This document shows, piece by piece, positions 46,274 through 55,509 of a DNA stretch of 64,000 nt. The notes beneath the pieces were generated by a model. That model made no database searches, was not told where the DNA came from, and saw only the letters and a program-made list of their open reading frames with translations. The translations under genes and the position numbers were made by a program. The stretch covers positions 806,001-870,000 of the forward strand of contig JAUXVD010000008.1 of NCBI GenBank assembly GCA_030684575.1, given 5' to 3'. The number at the start of each line of letters is the position of its first letter. Positions within the stretch are counted from its first letter, which is position 1. Source of the stretch: Nitrospirota bacterium. GTDB lineage: Bacteria > Nitrospirota > Nitrospiria > Nitrospirales > Nitrospiraceae.

Positions 46274-48778
46274 CTAGTGTAATTGTCTTGGTCGCGCGGT
46301 CGTGGTGGCTGCATGCACCGGCAGCGAGCGAGCGGTTCGCCTGCTCTTTGCGCGGGTGGCGGATTTTTTCTGTTGTGGCTGCGGTGTCTGGGGCTTGCCC
46401 GTTGGGCGTGTAGGTTTCGGGCCACGCCGGAGCGCCACTTTCATCACATCGTCCATCGTGTCGGCAAAGACGAGTTGGATGCCCTTCAAAATATGTTTGG
46501 GAATCTCGTCGAGATCCTTCTTGTTGCGTTTTGGAAGAATGACAGTGGTCAGTTTGGCCCGTTTGGCCGCCAAGAGTTTTTCTTTTAACCCGCCGATGGG
46601 GAGCACTCGCCCGCGGAGTGTGATTTCGCCGGTCATGGCCAGGTCTCGGCGTACCGGGATTTGCGACAGGGTCGAGGCAATGGCGATCGCCATGGTGATG
46701 CCTGCGGAGGGTCCGTCCTTGGGGATCGCCCCGGCTGGCACATGGATATGGAGATCCTGCGTGGTGAAGACGTCCGGGTCGATACCGAGCGTGCGTTCGC
46801 GCGATCGGACATAGCTTAGGGCGGCTTGTGCGGACTCTTTCATGACATCGCCCAGTTGTCCGGTGAGGGTCAGTTGCCCCTTACCCTTCATGGCCGTGGC
46901 TTCGATGTAGAGCACGTCGCCGCCGGACTCCGTCCAGGCTAACCCGGTGGCCACGCCGATCTCGTCAACCTTCAATTCTTCTTCAGGCACGAACTTGGGG
47001 ACGCCGAGGTACTTATGCAGGTTGGCGGGATTCACGGGGAACCCGACGCCTTTCCCTTCCGCCACTTTTTTAGCCACTTTGCGCATGACGTTGGCGATTT
47101 CACGCTCAAGATTCCGGACGCCGGCTTCACGCGTATAGTTGGCGATGACCTGACGGACCGCCGGCTCGGCGATGCGGACATGTTTCTCGGTGATGCCATG
47201 TTCGTTGAGTTGCCGGGGGATCAGGTATTTCTGGGCGATGCCCAACTTTTCTTCTTCGGTATAACCGGGGATGCCGATCACTTCCATCCGGTCGCGTAAG
47301 GCCGGCAAGATGGGGTCGATCAGGTTGGCCGTCGCAATGAACAGCACGTCGGTCAGGTCGAAGGGCACGCCAAGATAATGGTCCGTGAACGAGTTATTCT
47401 GTTCGGGGTCGAGCACTTCGAGTAAGGCGGCGGAAGGATCGCCGCGGAAATCCATGCCGACCTTGTCGACTTCGTCCAGCATGAAGACGGGATTGTTGGT
47501 GCCGGCCTGTTTCATGCCTTGAATGATGCGGCCTGGGAGCGCGCCGACGTAGGTGCGTCGATGGCCCCGGATTTCGGCTTCGTCGCGGACTCCGCCGAGA
47601 CTGATCCGGACGAACTCGCGACCGAGCGCGCGGGCGATCGACTTTCCGAGCGAGGTTTTTCCGACGCCTGGCGGCCCGACGAAGCAGAGGATCGGACCCT
47701 TCATTTTGTCTTTGAGCTTTCGTACGGCGAGATACTCAAGGATCCGCTCTTTGACTTTTTCCAGATCGTAGTGGTCTTCGTTGAGCACTTTGGAGGCAGC
47801 TTTGAGGTCGAGGTTGTCCTTCGATCTCTTCGACCAGGGCAGTTCCACGATCCATTCGATGTAGGTCCTGACGGTCGCTGACTCGGCTGTATCTGGATGC
47901 ATCTTCTCAAGGCGTTTGAGCTGTTTTTCGGTTTCTTTCAGCACCTTTTCCGGCATCTTAAGCTCTGCGATCCGCTTGCGAAATTCGGTGATTTCTTCCG
48001 CACGTTCGTCGAGCTCGCCCAGCTCTTTTTGAATGGCTTTGAGTTGCTCGCGCAAGAAGTATTCGCGTTGAGTCTTGTCCATCTCCCCTTTGGCCTGCGC
48101 TTGAATCTTTTGCTGCATGGAGAGGACTTCGATTTCTTTGCCGAGGATGTCGCTGACGTGCCGGAGGCGCTTGATCGGGTCGAGGACCTCCAGGACGGCC
48201 TGGGTGACCTCGACTTTGAGTCCAAGATTCGACGCCACCATATCGGCGAGGCGGCCGGGATCTTCGAGGTTTTCGATGACGACCATCACATCCGGGATCA
48301 GGACCTTCCCGAGGCCCACGATTCGTTCGATCTGCTCCTTCACCGTTCGCATGACGGCTTCGGTTTCAAGCGCGGCACCGGCCGATTTGTGCTCGGAGAG
48401 CTTGTCGATACGGACGGAGTAGTAGGGCTCGGTCTGAATATAGCCCGTAATTCTGGCTTTTGAGACCCCCTGCACGAGGACCTTGATGCGCTCATCGGGA
48501 AGTTTCAGCATCCGCATGATGATGCCGACCGTGCCGATGGTATGGATATCGTCCGCCGTCGGATTTTCGACGTCCAGGGCCTTTTGCGTGGCGAGGAAGA
48601 TCATCCGATTGCCGGCTAAGGCGGCTTCAATCGCTTTGATCGACATCTCACGCCCGACGAATAGGGGGAGGACCATGTAGGGGAAGACGACGATGTCCCG
48701 GACCGGCAACAGCGGAAGGTGGTCGGGAACTTCGGTGTTTTGAGGTGGCTGCAAGTCTTGTTCTGTCGAGTCGTTCAT
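46274..48778 (-). CDS. lon: ATP-dependent protease Lon
   Basis: 834 residues: N-terminal LON substrate domain ([24 protein letters not shown]), coiled region, AAA module with [15 protein letters not shown] and [11 protein letters not shown], and the peptidase domain with catalytic Ser in [12 protein letters not shown] and Lys in [12 protein letters not shown] basic Pro/Arg/Thr-rich tail of ~50 residues ([25 protein letters not shown]) extends beyond the usual end and may bind DNA or substrates. It degrades damaged and regulatory proteins. ATG 48778 (MNDSTEQ) was chosen; 48808 is possible. Confidence 0.96.
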   Translation of the reverse strand: MNDSTEQDLQPPQNTEVPDHLPLLPVRDIVVFPYMVLPLFVGREMSIKAIEAALAGNRMIFLATQKALDVENPTADDIHTIGTVGIIMRMLKLPDERIKVLVQGVSKARITGYIQTEPYYSVRIDKLSEHKSAGAALETEAVMRTVKEQIERIVGLGKVLIPDVMVVIENLEDPGRLADMVASNLGLKVEVTQAVLEVLDPIKRLRHVSDILGKEIEVLSMQQKIQAQAKGEMDKTQREYFLREQLKAIQKELGELDERAEEITEFRKRIAELKMPEKVLKETEKQLKRLEKMHPDTAESATVRTYIEWIVELPWSKRSKDNLDLKAASKVLNEDHYDLEKVKERILEYLAVRKLKDKMKGPILCFVGPPGVGKTSLGKSIARALGREFVRISLGGVRDEAEIRGHRRTYVGALPGRIIQGMKQAGTNNPVFMLDEVDKVGMDFRGDPSAALLEVLDPEQNNSFTDHYLGVPFDLTDVLFIATANLIDPILPALRDRMEVIGIPGYTEEEKLGIAQKYLIPRQLNEHGITEKHVRIAEPAVRQVIANYTREAGVRNLEREIANVMRKVAKKVAEGKGVGFPVNPANLHKYLGVPKFVPEEELKVDEIGVATGLAWTESGGDVLYIEATAMKGKGQLTLTGQLGDVMKESAQAALSYVRSRERTLGIDPDVFTTQDLHIHVPAGAIPKDGPSAGITMAIAIASTLSQIPVRRDLAMTGEITLRGRVLPIGGLKEKLLAAKRAKLTTVILPKRNKKDLDEIPKHILKGIQLVFADTMDDVMKVALRRGPKPTRPTGKPQTPQPQQKKSATRAKSRRTARSLPVHAATTTARPRQLH

Positions 48779-48847
48779 CGGTATGGTCCCACTGTTATGC
48801 GCGGTCATCAATGACAGGTGATGCGGTGCCTTGGATGCGTGCCGCGG

Positions 48848-49759
48848 CTAGGCTTTTCGTGGTCGTGTCGTGCTGCGCCCTCCGGAGGACCGCATACGAT
48901 TCTGCAGGTATTCCTCGAAGTCCGGTCCCAGGGAGGGGTTCTTGAGCGCAAATTCGACGGTCGCAATGAGAAACCCCAACTTGTCCCCGGCGTCGTATCG
49001 CTGGCCCTGTATCTCCAGCGCAAACATTGGAGATTTCTTCGCTAGTTCCCGGAGGGCGTCGGTCAATTGGATCTCGCCGTTTTTCCCTGGCTGGGTCTTT
49101 CGGAGGATGGAGAAAATCTCCGGCGGCAGGACGTAGCGACCGATGACCGCGAGATTCGAGGGGGCTTCGGCCGGCGACGGTTTTTCAATCAGGCCTTCGA
49201 CCCGGTGTAATCCTGTCGAGACCCGTCGAGGCGTGACGATCCCATAGCGGTTGACTTCTTGGTGGGGGACTTCCTGCACCCCGAGGATTGCCCCATGGCG
49301 TTTTTTGTAGGCATGAATGAGTTGTGCGAGGCCGGGCATCGGGGCATCGATGATTTCGTCGCCCAAAATGACGGCAAAGGGCTCGTCTCCAATCAGCCGT
49401 TGGGCGCAGAGGACGGCATGGCCCAGCCCTAGCGCTTCCGATTGACGGACGTAGCAAAAGTTGGCGAGCGTGGAGATGTGCCGCATCTGGCTCAAGAGCT
49501 GCGCTTTGCCGCTGCCCTTGAGGTTTTCTTCCAGTTCAACGGAGCGGTCGAAGTGATCTTCGATCGCGCGTTTGCCCCGTCCGGTGATGATGATAATGTC
49601 TTCGATCCCGGAGGCGACCGCTTCTTCTACCGCATATTGAATCAGCGGCTTGTCGACGAGCGGCAACATTTCTTTGGGAGAAGCTTTCGTCGCAGGAAGG
49701 AAGCGAGTGCCAAGTCCTGCGGCTGGAATCACGGCTTTGCGGACTTCGAAGCGTGACAT
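48848..49759 (-). CDS. galU: UTP-glucose-1-phosphate uridylyltransferase GalU
   Basis: 303 residues. The nucleotidyltransferase signature AAGLGTRFLPATKASPKEML, then the LPLVDKPLIQYAVEEAVASGI block, FAVILGDEIID and IEKPSPAEAPSNLAVIGRYVL are those of GalU. It makes UDP-glucose for envelope polysaccharides and glycogen-like routes. A basic C-terminal stretch (GGRSTTRPRKA) follows. It is 70 bp upstream of lon on the same strand. Confidence 0.95.
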   Translation of the reverse strand: MSRFEVRKAVIPAAGLGTRFLPATKASPKEMLPLVDKPLIQYAVEEAVASGIEDIIIITGRGKRAIEDHFDRSVELEENLKGSGKAQLLSQMRHISTLANFCYVRQSEALGLGHAVLCAQRLIGDEPFAVILGDEIIDAPMPGLAQLIHAYKKRHGAILGVQEVPHQEVNRYGIVTPRRVSTGLHRVEGLIEKPSPAEAPSNLAVIGRYVLPPEIFSILRKTQPGKNGEIQLTDALRELAKKSPMFALEIQGQRYDAGDKLGFLIATVEFALKNPSLGPDFEEYLQNRMRSSGGRSTTRPRKA

Positions 49760-50242
49760 GCGCCGATACTATGTGATGGGGTAGGCGATGTCAAGGAATG
49801 TGCGCTCTGGTGAGGCAGGGTGACACGATTACGCAGTCGTGTCGTTGTCCTCATGATTCATGGCATACCTGTTATGCCGAGTGAAGAGGTCTGAGGCAAG
49901 TGGCGAGAGGCCGAGACTTGATAAAAAAAGAACTCGTCAAAGATCCTCATTCTTATGATCTCGGGCCACTGGCATCTCGCCTCTAGCCCCATACAGCTTT
50001 ACATTCAAATACTTGCTCAATATAATCCGAGAGTTTTACACGCATGTTGTCGTAAGAGACGCCTGTGCGCTCAGCGCGTTGGTCTCTCGCGTCAGCAACC
50101 TCCTCTGCCACCATCAGCACATGCTCCGGTATATCCGGAGTATGGTGGGGTCACAGGTGTATGGTGCGCGGTCACAGCTCAACGTAAGATTGTCCAAGAT
50201 GAGGTTGCCATTGTCGTTTTCTGCGTATCGGACTCCGATCCA
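49760..50242. other. 483-bp region without a gene between galU and bamA
   Basis: No convincing coding sequence was found on either strand. Contents: a motif GGCAAGTGGCGAGAGGCC near 49896 with an imperfect inverted match TCTCGGGCCACTGGCATC near 49960, an A7 tract at 49922, and the CCACCAT...ATGGTGG hairpin at 50108-50148. It must hold the divergent promoters of galU-lon and bamA, but no clear -35/-10 pair could be chosen. Confidence 0.5.
50108..50148. promoter_or_regulatory. Compound inverted repeat upstream of bamA
   Basis: Inner arms CTCCGG/CCGGAG around TATAT and outer arms CCACCAT/ATGGTGG, with a 9-nt bulge on one side. It lies 95 bp before the bamA start. It could fold in the bamA leader or serve as a protein site. 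Confidence 0.35.
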
Positions 50243-52573
50243 GTGAGGAGTGCTGGCTGCTCATGTGGGCCTCGTTGGCTCCTTGTCATCGTAGTACTGA
50301 TCGCCTTGCTGTGTGGTCTGTCGCCGATGCCTGCGGGCGCAGTGGAGCAGGCCGGGGTTAAAGTGACGGCGATTGAGATTCGAGGGAACAAGCGGATCGA
50401 GTTGCCGGCGATTGCCGGTCGATTGACGCTGAAGCCTGGCGATCCCTACACCCCTGAGAATGTCAGAGGGCAAATTAAAATTCTGTACGAAACCGGGTTC
50501 TTCGAAGACGTGCAGATGGAGACGGAATCGGGGAAGGACGGGGTGGCACTGGCGTTTCTGGTTCGCGAGAAGCCCTTTATCACCGAGATCGTGTTCGACG
50601 GGAACCAAGAGCTCAGCGACGATAAGTTGAAAGAGAAGATTACGATCAAGAGCCAGGCCTTTCTCGATCAGCTCCAGGCCAAAGAGAGTGCGGAGAAGAT
50701 TCGCCTGGCCTATCAGGAGGACGGCTACTTCAATGCTCGGGTGACCCCGATCGTGCAAACCTTGGATGAGGACCGGAAGCGCCTGACGTTTTTCGTGAAA
50801 GAGGGGGACAAGGCGCGCATCAAGACGGTGGTATTCGACGGGTTGCATGCGGCGACGAAAGACGAGATGTTCAAGGTGATGGCGACGCGGGAATGGATCC
50901 CCTGGCACGGGCTGTTTTCGCAGCTGAAGTTGCCGTCGTTTCTTTCGGATGCTGGCGTCTTGAAACGGGAGGAAATGAACAACGACGTCGAGCGGATCAA
51001 AGAGGTCTTGCTCAATAAAGGGTACTTGAACGCGCAAGCCGGGCTACCGACGGTGGAACTGAGCGACGACAAGAAGTGGTTCGTCGTGACGTATGCGGTG
51101 ATGGAAGGGGAGCCGTTCACCATTGGCGAAATCGGGTTCCGCGGGAATACGGTATTCGAAGATCCGGAGCTCCGTCCGGGGCTCAAGATGAAGGAGGGAG
51201 AGATCTTTCAGCGCCAGAAAATCCGCGACGAGGTTACGCGCTTAAACGATCTCTATGGAAGTAAAGGCTATGCCTTTGCCGACATCTCACCCAGTGTGAC
51301 GCCGAATCTGGAAGAACGGACCGCGTCGATCATCCTGACCGTCAAGGAAGGGGAGATGATGCGGATTCGCCAAATCAACATCAATGGGAACGATAAAACG
51401 AAAGACAATGTCATTCGTCGTGAAATTCGCGTCGACGAACAGGACGTGATAGATACCCCCTCGTTGAAGCGGAGCTTTCAGCGGCTCAATAATTTGAACT
51501 TTTTCGAGACGGTGGAAATCCTGCCGGCGCAGGTCGCAGCGGATAAGGTCGACCTGAATGTCCGTGTGAAAGAAAAGCCGACCGGCCAGTTCAGTATCGG
51601 CGGAGGATTCAGCACGTTGGACAAGCTCGTCGCGATTGCCGATATTACAGAGGGAAACCTCGGAGGCAATGGTTGGATGGGGCGAATCCGCGGGCAGTTG
51701 GGCCAGCAGCGGTCATTGGGGTTGATCACATTTCGAAATCCCTATTTAGAAGATTCTTTGACCTCGATGCAGTTGGATGTCTACAAAAGTCAGACCAACT
51801 ACATTACCTATTTCGAGAAAAAGTCCGGCGCCAGTGTTACGTTCGGTCGATGGCTCTCTGAGTATGCTGCAGGGAGTGTGAGCCTGTTTGCGGAGCAGTT
51901 GAATTTCAGCGATCCGCAACCGGGCCTTTGCCCGGATCTATTCCCGCTTGTCTGCCGGCAGCTCGGAAATCAGACGACGACCGGGTTCCGGACCTCGCTG
52001 TCTCGGGACACCAGAGACTATTATCTGGATCCCCGCAACGGGTGGCGCGCCTCCGTCGGATTTGATCTGGGTACGCCCTACCTGGGCGGGAGTAATAATT
52101 TCTATAAATATAATCTGGACGTGGTTAAATATACGCCGCTGCCCTTCGATACGCGGGTCGCGATTCGCGCTCGTTACGGCGCTGCCGTGGGTATCGAGGG
52201 AAAAGCCATTCCATTGACCGAACGATATTTTGTCGGCGGTATCAATACGATGCGCGGATTTGTGTTCGGGCGTGCGGGCCCCGTGACCACCAGCCAGACA
52301 TTGCTCGGCGCGGAAAAACAACTGATCTTCAATAACGATTTCATCTTTACGATTTCCTCCGAGGCGAAGTTGAACGGCGTGATCTTCTTCGACTATGGAA
52401 AGGGCTTCGACGATAATGAGCCCCTGTCAACGAAGTTGCGGAAAACGGCCGGAATAGAAGGGCGCTGGATTTCACCCTTTGGTCCCCTCCGTGCCGCCTA
52501 CGGACTCAACTTGGATGCGCGAGAAGGGGAGCGTAAAGGGGTGTTCGAGTTTACGATCGGTTCGCTGTTCTGA
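50243..52573 (+). CDS. bamA: Outer membrane protein assembly factor BamA
   Basis: 776 residues from GTG 50243, with a signal peptide (WLLVIVVLIALLCGLSPMPAGA). Five POTRA domains occupy ~30-405 (KVTAIEIRGNKRIELPAI, ITEIVFDGNQELSDDKL, IKTVVFDGLHAATKDEM, TIGEIGFRGNTVFED, RIRQININGNDKTKDNVIRR), followed by the beta-barrel with the conserved VGGINTMRGF lid-lock (VRGF-like) segment and the C-terminal FTIGSLF ending in Phe, as outer-membrane barrels require. It inserts beta-barrel proteins into the outer membrane. The frame is open to 49955, but the chosen GTG gives a normal family length and an intact signal. The stop overlaps an ATG at 52573. Confidence 0.94.
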   Translation: MRSAGCSCGPRWLLVIVVLIALLCGLSPMPAGAVEQAGVKVTAIEIRGNKRIELPAIAGRLTLKPGDPYTPENVRGQIKILYETGFFEDVQMETESGKDGVALAFLVREKPFITEIVFDGNQELSDDKLKEKITIKSQAFLDQLQAKESAEKIRLAYQEDGYFNARVTPIVQTLDEDRKRLTFFVKEGDKARIKTVVFDGLHAATKDEMFKVMATREWIPWHGLFSQLKLPSFLSDAGVLKREEMNNDVERIKEVLLNKGYLNAQAGLPTVELSDDKKWFVVTYAVMEGEPFTIGEIGFRGNTVFEDPELRPGLKMKEGEIFQRQKIRDEVTRLNDLYGSKGYAFADISPSVTPNLEERTASIILTVKEGEMMRIRQININGNDKTKDNVIRREIRVDEQDVIDTPSLKRSFQRLNNLNFFETVEILPAQVAADKVDLNVRVKEKPTGQFSIGGGFSTLDKLVAIADITEGNLGGNGWMGRIRGQLGQQRSLGLITFRNPYLEDSLTSMQLDVYKSQTNYITYFEKKSGASVTFGRWLSEYAAGSVSLFAEQLNFSDPQPGLCPDLFPLVCRQLGNQTTTGFRTSLSRDTRDYYLDPRNGWRASVGFDLGTPYLGGSNNFYKYNLDVVKYTPLPFDTRVAIRARYGAAVGIEGKAIPLTERYFVGGINTMRGFVFGRAGPVTTSQTLLGAEKQLIFNNDFIFTISSEAKLNGVIFFDYGKGFDDNEPLSTKLRKTAGIEGRWISPFGPLRAAYGLNLDAREGERKGVFEFTIGSLF

Positions 52574-52611
52574 TGGCGCAAGGCTATGACCATAAGCGAG
52601 GTAGCGGTGTG

Positions 52612-53160
52612 ATGCAGGTTGACCCTGTCGGTCGGATTTTGTTGTCTGCGGTCTGTCTTGTCCTGGGCCTCGCTGTCGCCGGCTGTGCTGCCGGCGGGGC
52701 GAAAGTTGAAGGGAAGGTGGGCTTTGCGGATCCGGCTCGTGTCCTTAGCGAGACAAATGCGGGAAAGAAGGCCAAGGATTCATTGAGTGCCTTCTCCAAG
52801 AATCGCCAGGCCTTGATCGAGATGGAGGAAAAAGAGCTCCGCCGCATGGAAGAGGATTTTGGGAGACAGGCCAGCGTATTGAGCCCGACAGCGAAACGGG
52901 AGCGGGAAGAGCAGTTTCGGCGCAGGATGGCGGAGTATCAGCAGAAAGCTGGAGAGATGAACCGGGAGGTTCAAGAGAAGCAAAAAGACGTGCTTGAAGG
53001 GTTCCGTGAGAAAGTGGAACTTGTCGTGGGGAAAGTCTCCAAGCGCCTGGGGCTCCAGGTCGTCATGGATAAGGGGAGGGGCGGTCCTACCTTATATAGC
53101 GATGAAGGACTCGATATTACCGGCCAGGTGATCGACGAATTTAACCATGAATATCCGTAG
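52612..53160 (+). CDS. OmpH/Skp-family lipoprotein chaperone
   Basis: 182 residues from ATG 52612 with a lipoprotein signal ending LAVAGC, so unlike E. coli Skp it should be membrane-tethered. The rest has the Skp pattern: KVGFADPARVLSETNAGKKAKDSL, a long charged coiled coil (~60-140) and the LQVVMDKGRGGPTLY end strand. Skp chaperones hold unfolded outer-membrane proteins for BamA. GAGG lies 10 bp before this ATG; the ATG at 52573 overlapping the bamA stop is the alternative. Confidence 0.85.
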   Translation: MQVDPVGRILLSAVCLVLGLAVAGCAAGGAKVEGKVGFADPARVLSETNAGKKAKDSLSAFSKNRQALIEMEEKELRRMEEDFGRQASVLSPTAKREREEQFRRRMAEYQQKAGEMNREVQEKQKDVLEGFREKVELVVGKVSKRLGLQVVMDKGRGGPTLYSDEGLDITGQVIDEFNHEYP

Positions 53161-53233
53161 CCGGCGTGAGGAGCGAGACTTGCGTGCATGGCGGGACGGG
53201 TGAGTCAGAGATTGAGGAACAGAGGAGGACTCG

Positions 53234-53770
53234 ATGACACGAACGAGGGTGATTGGTCTAACCGGTGTGGTGGGATTGTGGTTGATGATGGTGTCGCCTG
53301 GGTTGTCTGCTGATACGGTGAAGGTTGGGGTGATGGATCAGCAAGCGGTCATCGAGCAGTCGAAGGCCGGCAAGCGGGCCTTAGAAGAGCTGAAAGCCTA
53401 CTCGACGACCAGACAGAAAATTATCAATGCCGACGATCAAGAGTTGAAAGAGTTGGAACAGACGATTCAAGACGGGAAACTGTCCGACAGTGCGAAGCAG
53501 GAGAAGCAGAATCAGTTCCAGGCCAAGCTGGAGTCCTATCAACGCCGGTTGGGCGATTTCAATCGCGAGATTCAACAAAAGCAACGTGAAATGGTGGCAG
53601 AGTACTCGAAGAAAGTGCAAGCGGCTGCACAGGCCGTGGCGGAAAAGAATAGCTACGTTGCGATCATCGACAAGGGGAGTGAGGTTGCGATCAAAATTGT
53701 GCTCTACCATCAGCCTGCGCTGGATGTGACCGATCAGATGGTGAAGGAGTTCGATCGGCAGAATAAGTAG
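53234..53770 (+). CDS. OmpH/Skp-family periplasmic chaperone
   Basis: 178 residues with a cleavable signal (GVVGLWLMMVSPGLSADT). The mature part begins VKVGVMDQQAVIEQSKAGKRAL, continues as a long coiled coil (~50-130) and ends YVAIIDKGSEVAIKIVLY...DVTDQMVKEFD, standard for Skp/OmpH. It is a second copy next to the lipoprotein form, perhaps forming a mixed or alternative trimer. AGAGGAGGA upstream of the ATG is a strong ribosome-binding site. Confidence 0.9.
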   Translation: MTRTRVIGLTGVVGLWLMMVSPGLSADTVKVGVMDQQAVIEQSKAGKRALEELKAYSTTRQKIINADDQELKELEQTIQDGKLSDSAKQEKQNQFQAKLESYQRRLGDFNREIQQKQREMVAEYSKKVQAAAQAVAEKNSYVAIIDKGSEVAIKIVLYHQPALDVTDQMVKEFDRQNK

Positions 53771-53778
53771 CAGCGGGG

Positions 53779-53869
53779 AGGGCGCCTGGTCGTCCTCCTG
53801 CTCGCGGAACGCGCACGATAAGAATGTGCTCGTTCAACGCGCGCAAGCGAGGATCGACCAGGCCGCCCT
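53779..53869. repeat. Family B repeat, copy B2
   Basis: A 47-bp core (53799-53845) with the same ends as B1 (TGCTCGCG, ACGCGCGCA) and central TAAGAA, flanked by arms AGGGCGCCTGGTCG and CGACCAGGCCGCCCT, which are complementary to each other but unrelated to the B1 arms. It starts 9 bp after the ompH stop. It occupies the first part of the 389-bp gap before fabZ; the rest holds a possible 31-codon open frame (53951-54046) and repeat A6. Confidence 0.65.
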
Positions 53870-54018
53870 TGAAAGTGAAATGTGGGATTGCGCTGACGCG
53901 CGCAGGGGAAGATCGATCAGCCTCCATCCCTGAAGAGATAGCGCGCAAGCATGGAAGGATTATTTGGAAGCGGCGCCATTAAAATCTTTCTTGATGGTGT
54001 TGATGTCAACATAAGCAT

Positions 54019-54138
54019 CAGGATGCTCAAAAAGGCTGTCCGGTAAGGCCGCAGCGAGCGAAGAGGCGAGGCGTACCCTTGCGGTACGTTGAGCCTCTGA
54101 GTGATGCGAGAACGAAGCTGGCAGACTTTTTCAGCATT
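54019..54138. repeat. Family A intergenic repeat, copy A6
   Basis: About 120 bp, left end CAGGATGCTCAAAAAG, right end GACTTTTTCAGCATTC. The internal hairpin CGTACC-CTTGC-GGTACG (54072-54088) is extended by AGAGGC/GCCTCT. It lies 21 bp before the fabZ start and artificially extends the fabZ open frame upstream. Confidence 0.8.
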
Positions 54139-54159
54139 CGGATAGAGGAGGTTCTGTCG

Positions 54160-54618
54160 ATGTCCGTCATGGAACAAGCCGAAATACAGGCGCTCTTGCC
54201 GCACCGGTACCCCTTTCTTCTGGTCGATCGGATTCAGGAGCTGGACCCTGACAAGCGAATCGTCGGGATCAAGAACGTGACGATCAACGAACCGTTCTTT
54301 CAGGGGCACTTTCCTGAGCGCCCGGTCATGCCAGGGGTGTTGATTCTGGAAGCCATGTCCCAAGTTGGCGCCATTCTGGCGTTTAAGTCGCTGGGGAACG
54401 CCGCACATCCGGTCGTCTATCTCACCGGTGTCGATGGCGCGAAGTTCAGAAAACCGGTCGTGCCCGGTGACCAGTTGCGATTCGAGATCGAGGTCAAGAG
54501 GAAACGGCCGCCGTTCTGGAAGATGGAAGGCAAGGCGTTCGTCGACGATGAACTCGTCTGCGAAGCCGAAGTGACCGCGATGGTCACGGAAGAAAAGGCC
54601 GTACAAGGTGATGCGTGA
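54160..54618 (+). CDS. fabZ: 3-hydroxyacyl-[acyl-carrier-protein] dehydratase FabZ
   Basis: 152 residues, a single hot-dog fold. LPHRYPFLLVDRI contains the catalytic His, and GHFPERPVMPGVLILEAMSQ the catalytic Glu and central helix. It dehydrates hydroxyacyl-ACP in fatty-acid synthesis, competing with LpxA for the same substrate pool, which explains its place next to lpxA. ATG 54160 follows AGAGGAG; the frame upstream is repeat A6. Confidence 0.96.
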   Translation: MSVMEQAEIQALLPHRYPFLLVDRIQELDPDKRIVGIKNVTINEPFFQGHFPERPVMPGVLILEAMSQVGAILAFKSLGNAAHPVVYLTGVDGAKFRKPVVPGDQLRFEIEVKRKRPPFWKMEGKAFVDDELVCEAEVTAMVTEEKAVQGDA

Positions 54619-54697
54619 TGTGTGGCGAGTTTTGGCGGAATAGCGGGTATCCTGAGCCCAGCACTGATCACCGATCATTCATCACTGGAGGTTAAGC

Positions 54698-55504
54698 GTG
54701 CAGATTCATGCGAGTGCCATCGTCCACCCTAAGGCGCAGCTGGCCGCCGACGTCGTCGTGGGCCCCTTCTGTGTGGTTGGCGAACATGTCACCATCGGGT
54801 CTGGGACGCGGCTCGTGTCTCATGTCGCCGTCGATGGCTGGACGGAGATCGGTGCGCGGTGCGAGCTGCATCCCTTTGTCTCGATCGGCGCCCCGCCCCA
54901 ACATCTTGCCTATAAGGGCGAGCCGACCAAGGTCCTGATCGGCGACGACAACATTTTCCGGGAATATGTCACGGTCAATCGCGCAACCGTGCAAGGCGGC
55001 GGGACGACCACGATCGGCTCGAAGAATTTCCTCATGGCCTATGTGCATGTCGCCCACGACTGCCATCTCGGCAGTCATCTCATCCTGGCGAATGCCGCGA
55101 GTTTGGCCGGCCACATCACCATCGGCGATCATGCGATCATCGGGGGCTTGACTGGGATCCATCAACATGTGCGGGTCGGGTCCTACTCCATGGTTGGCGG
55201 CTGTTGCGCCCTCGGGCAGGATCTCCCACCGTTCATGCGGGCGGCGGGCGGCTATCGTGCGCGGATGTATGGCCTCAACTCCGTGGGGCTGCGCCGACAG
55301 GGGTTTTCCACCGATCGGATCTCGGTGTTGAAACGGGCCTACGACATGCTCTTCCGGTCGGGGCATCGAACGGCTGAAGCGGCTAAGCTGGCAAAGATCG
55401 AGTTCGGCGACCAACCGGACGTGATGACGGTATTGGGGTTTCTCGAAGGAACGAAACGCGGCATCTGCCGGTCAGTCGGCAAAGATCAGGAGAATGAGGA
55501 GTAA
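54698..55504 (+). CDS. lpxA: UDP-N-acetylglucosamine acyltransferase LpxA
   Basis: 268 residues with left-handed beta-helix hexapeptide repeats (IHASAIVHPKAQLAADVVVGPFC through GSYSMVGGCCALGQDLPPF) and a helical C-terminus. The catalytic His is in AYVHVAHDCHLG. It adds a hydroxyacyl chain to UDP-GlcNAc, the first step of lipid A. GTG start with TGGAGG upstream. Next gene (lpxI) starts 5 bp later. Confidence 0.96.
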   Translation: MQIHASAIVHPKAQLAADVVVGPFCVVGEHVTIGSGTRLVSHVAVDGWTEIGARCELHPFVSIGAPPQHLAYKGEPTKVLIGDDNIFREYVTVNRATVQGGGTTTIGSKNFLMAYVHVAHDCHLGSHLILANAASLAGHITIGDHAIIGGLTGIHQHVRVGSYSMVGGCCALGQDLPPFMRAAGGYRARMYGLNSVGLRRQGFSTDRISVLKRAYDMLFRSGHRTAEAAKLAKIEFGDQPDVMTVLGFLEGTKRGICRSVGKDQENEE

Positions 55505-55509
55505 GCATC

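Noticed and set aside
49955-50242. N-terminal extension of bamA
   Set aside because: Adds 96 residues with no signal-peptide logic before a perfectly good signal sequence; GTG 50243 gives a normal length.
54079-54159. N-terminal extension of fabZ
   Set aside because: Encoded by repeat A6; ATG 54160 has its own strong ribosome-binding site and matches the family start.
53917-54678. 253-codon minus-strand open frame across fabZ
   Set aside because: Antisense to fabZ and repeat A6; no recognisable protein features.
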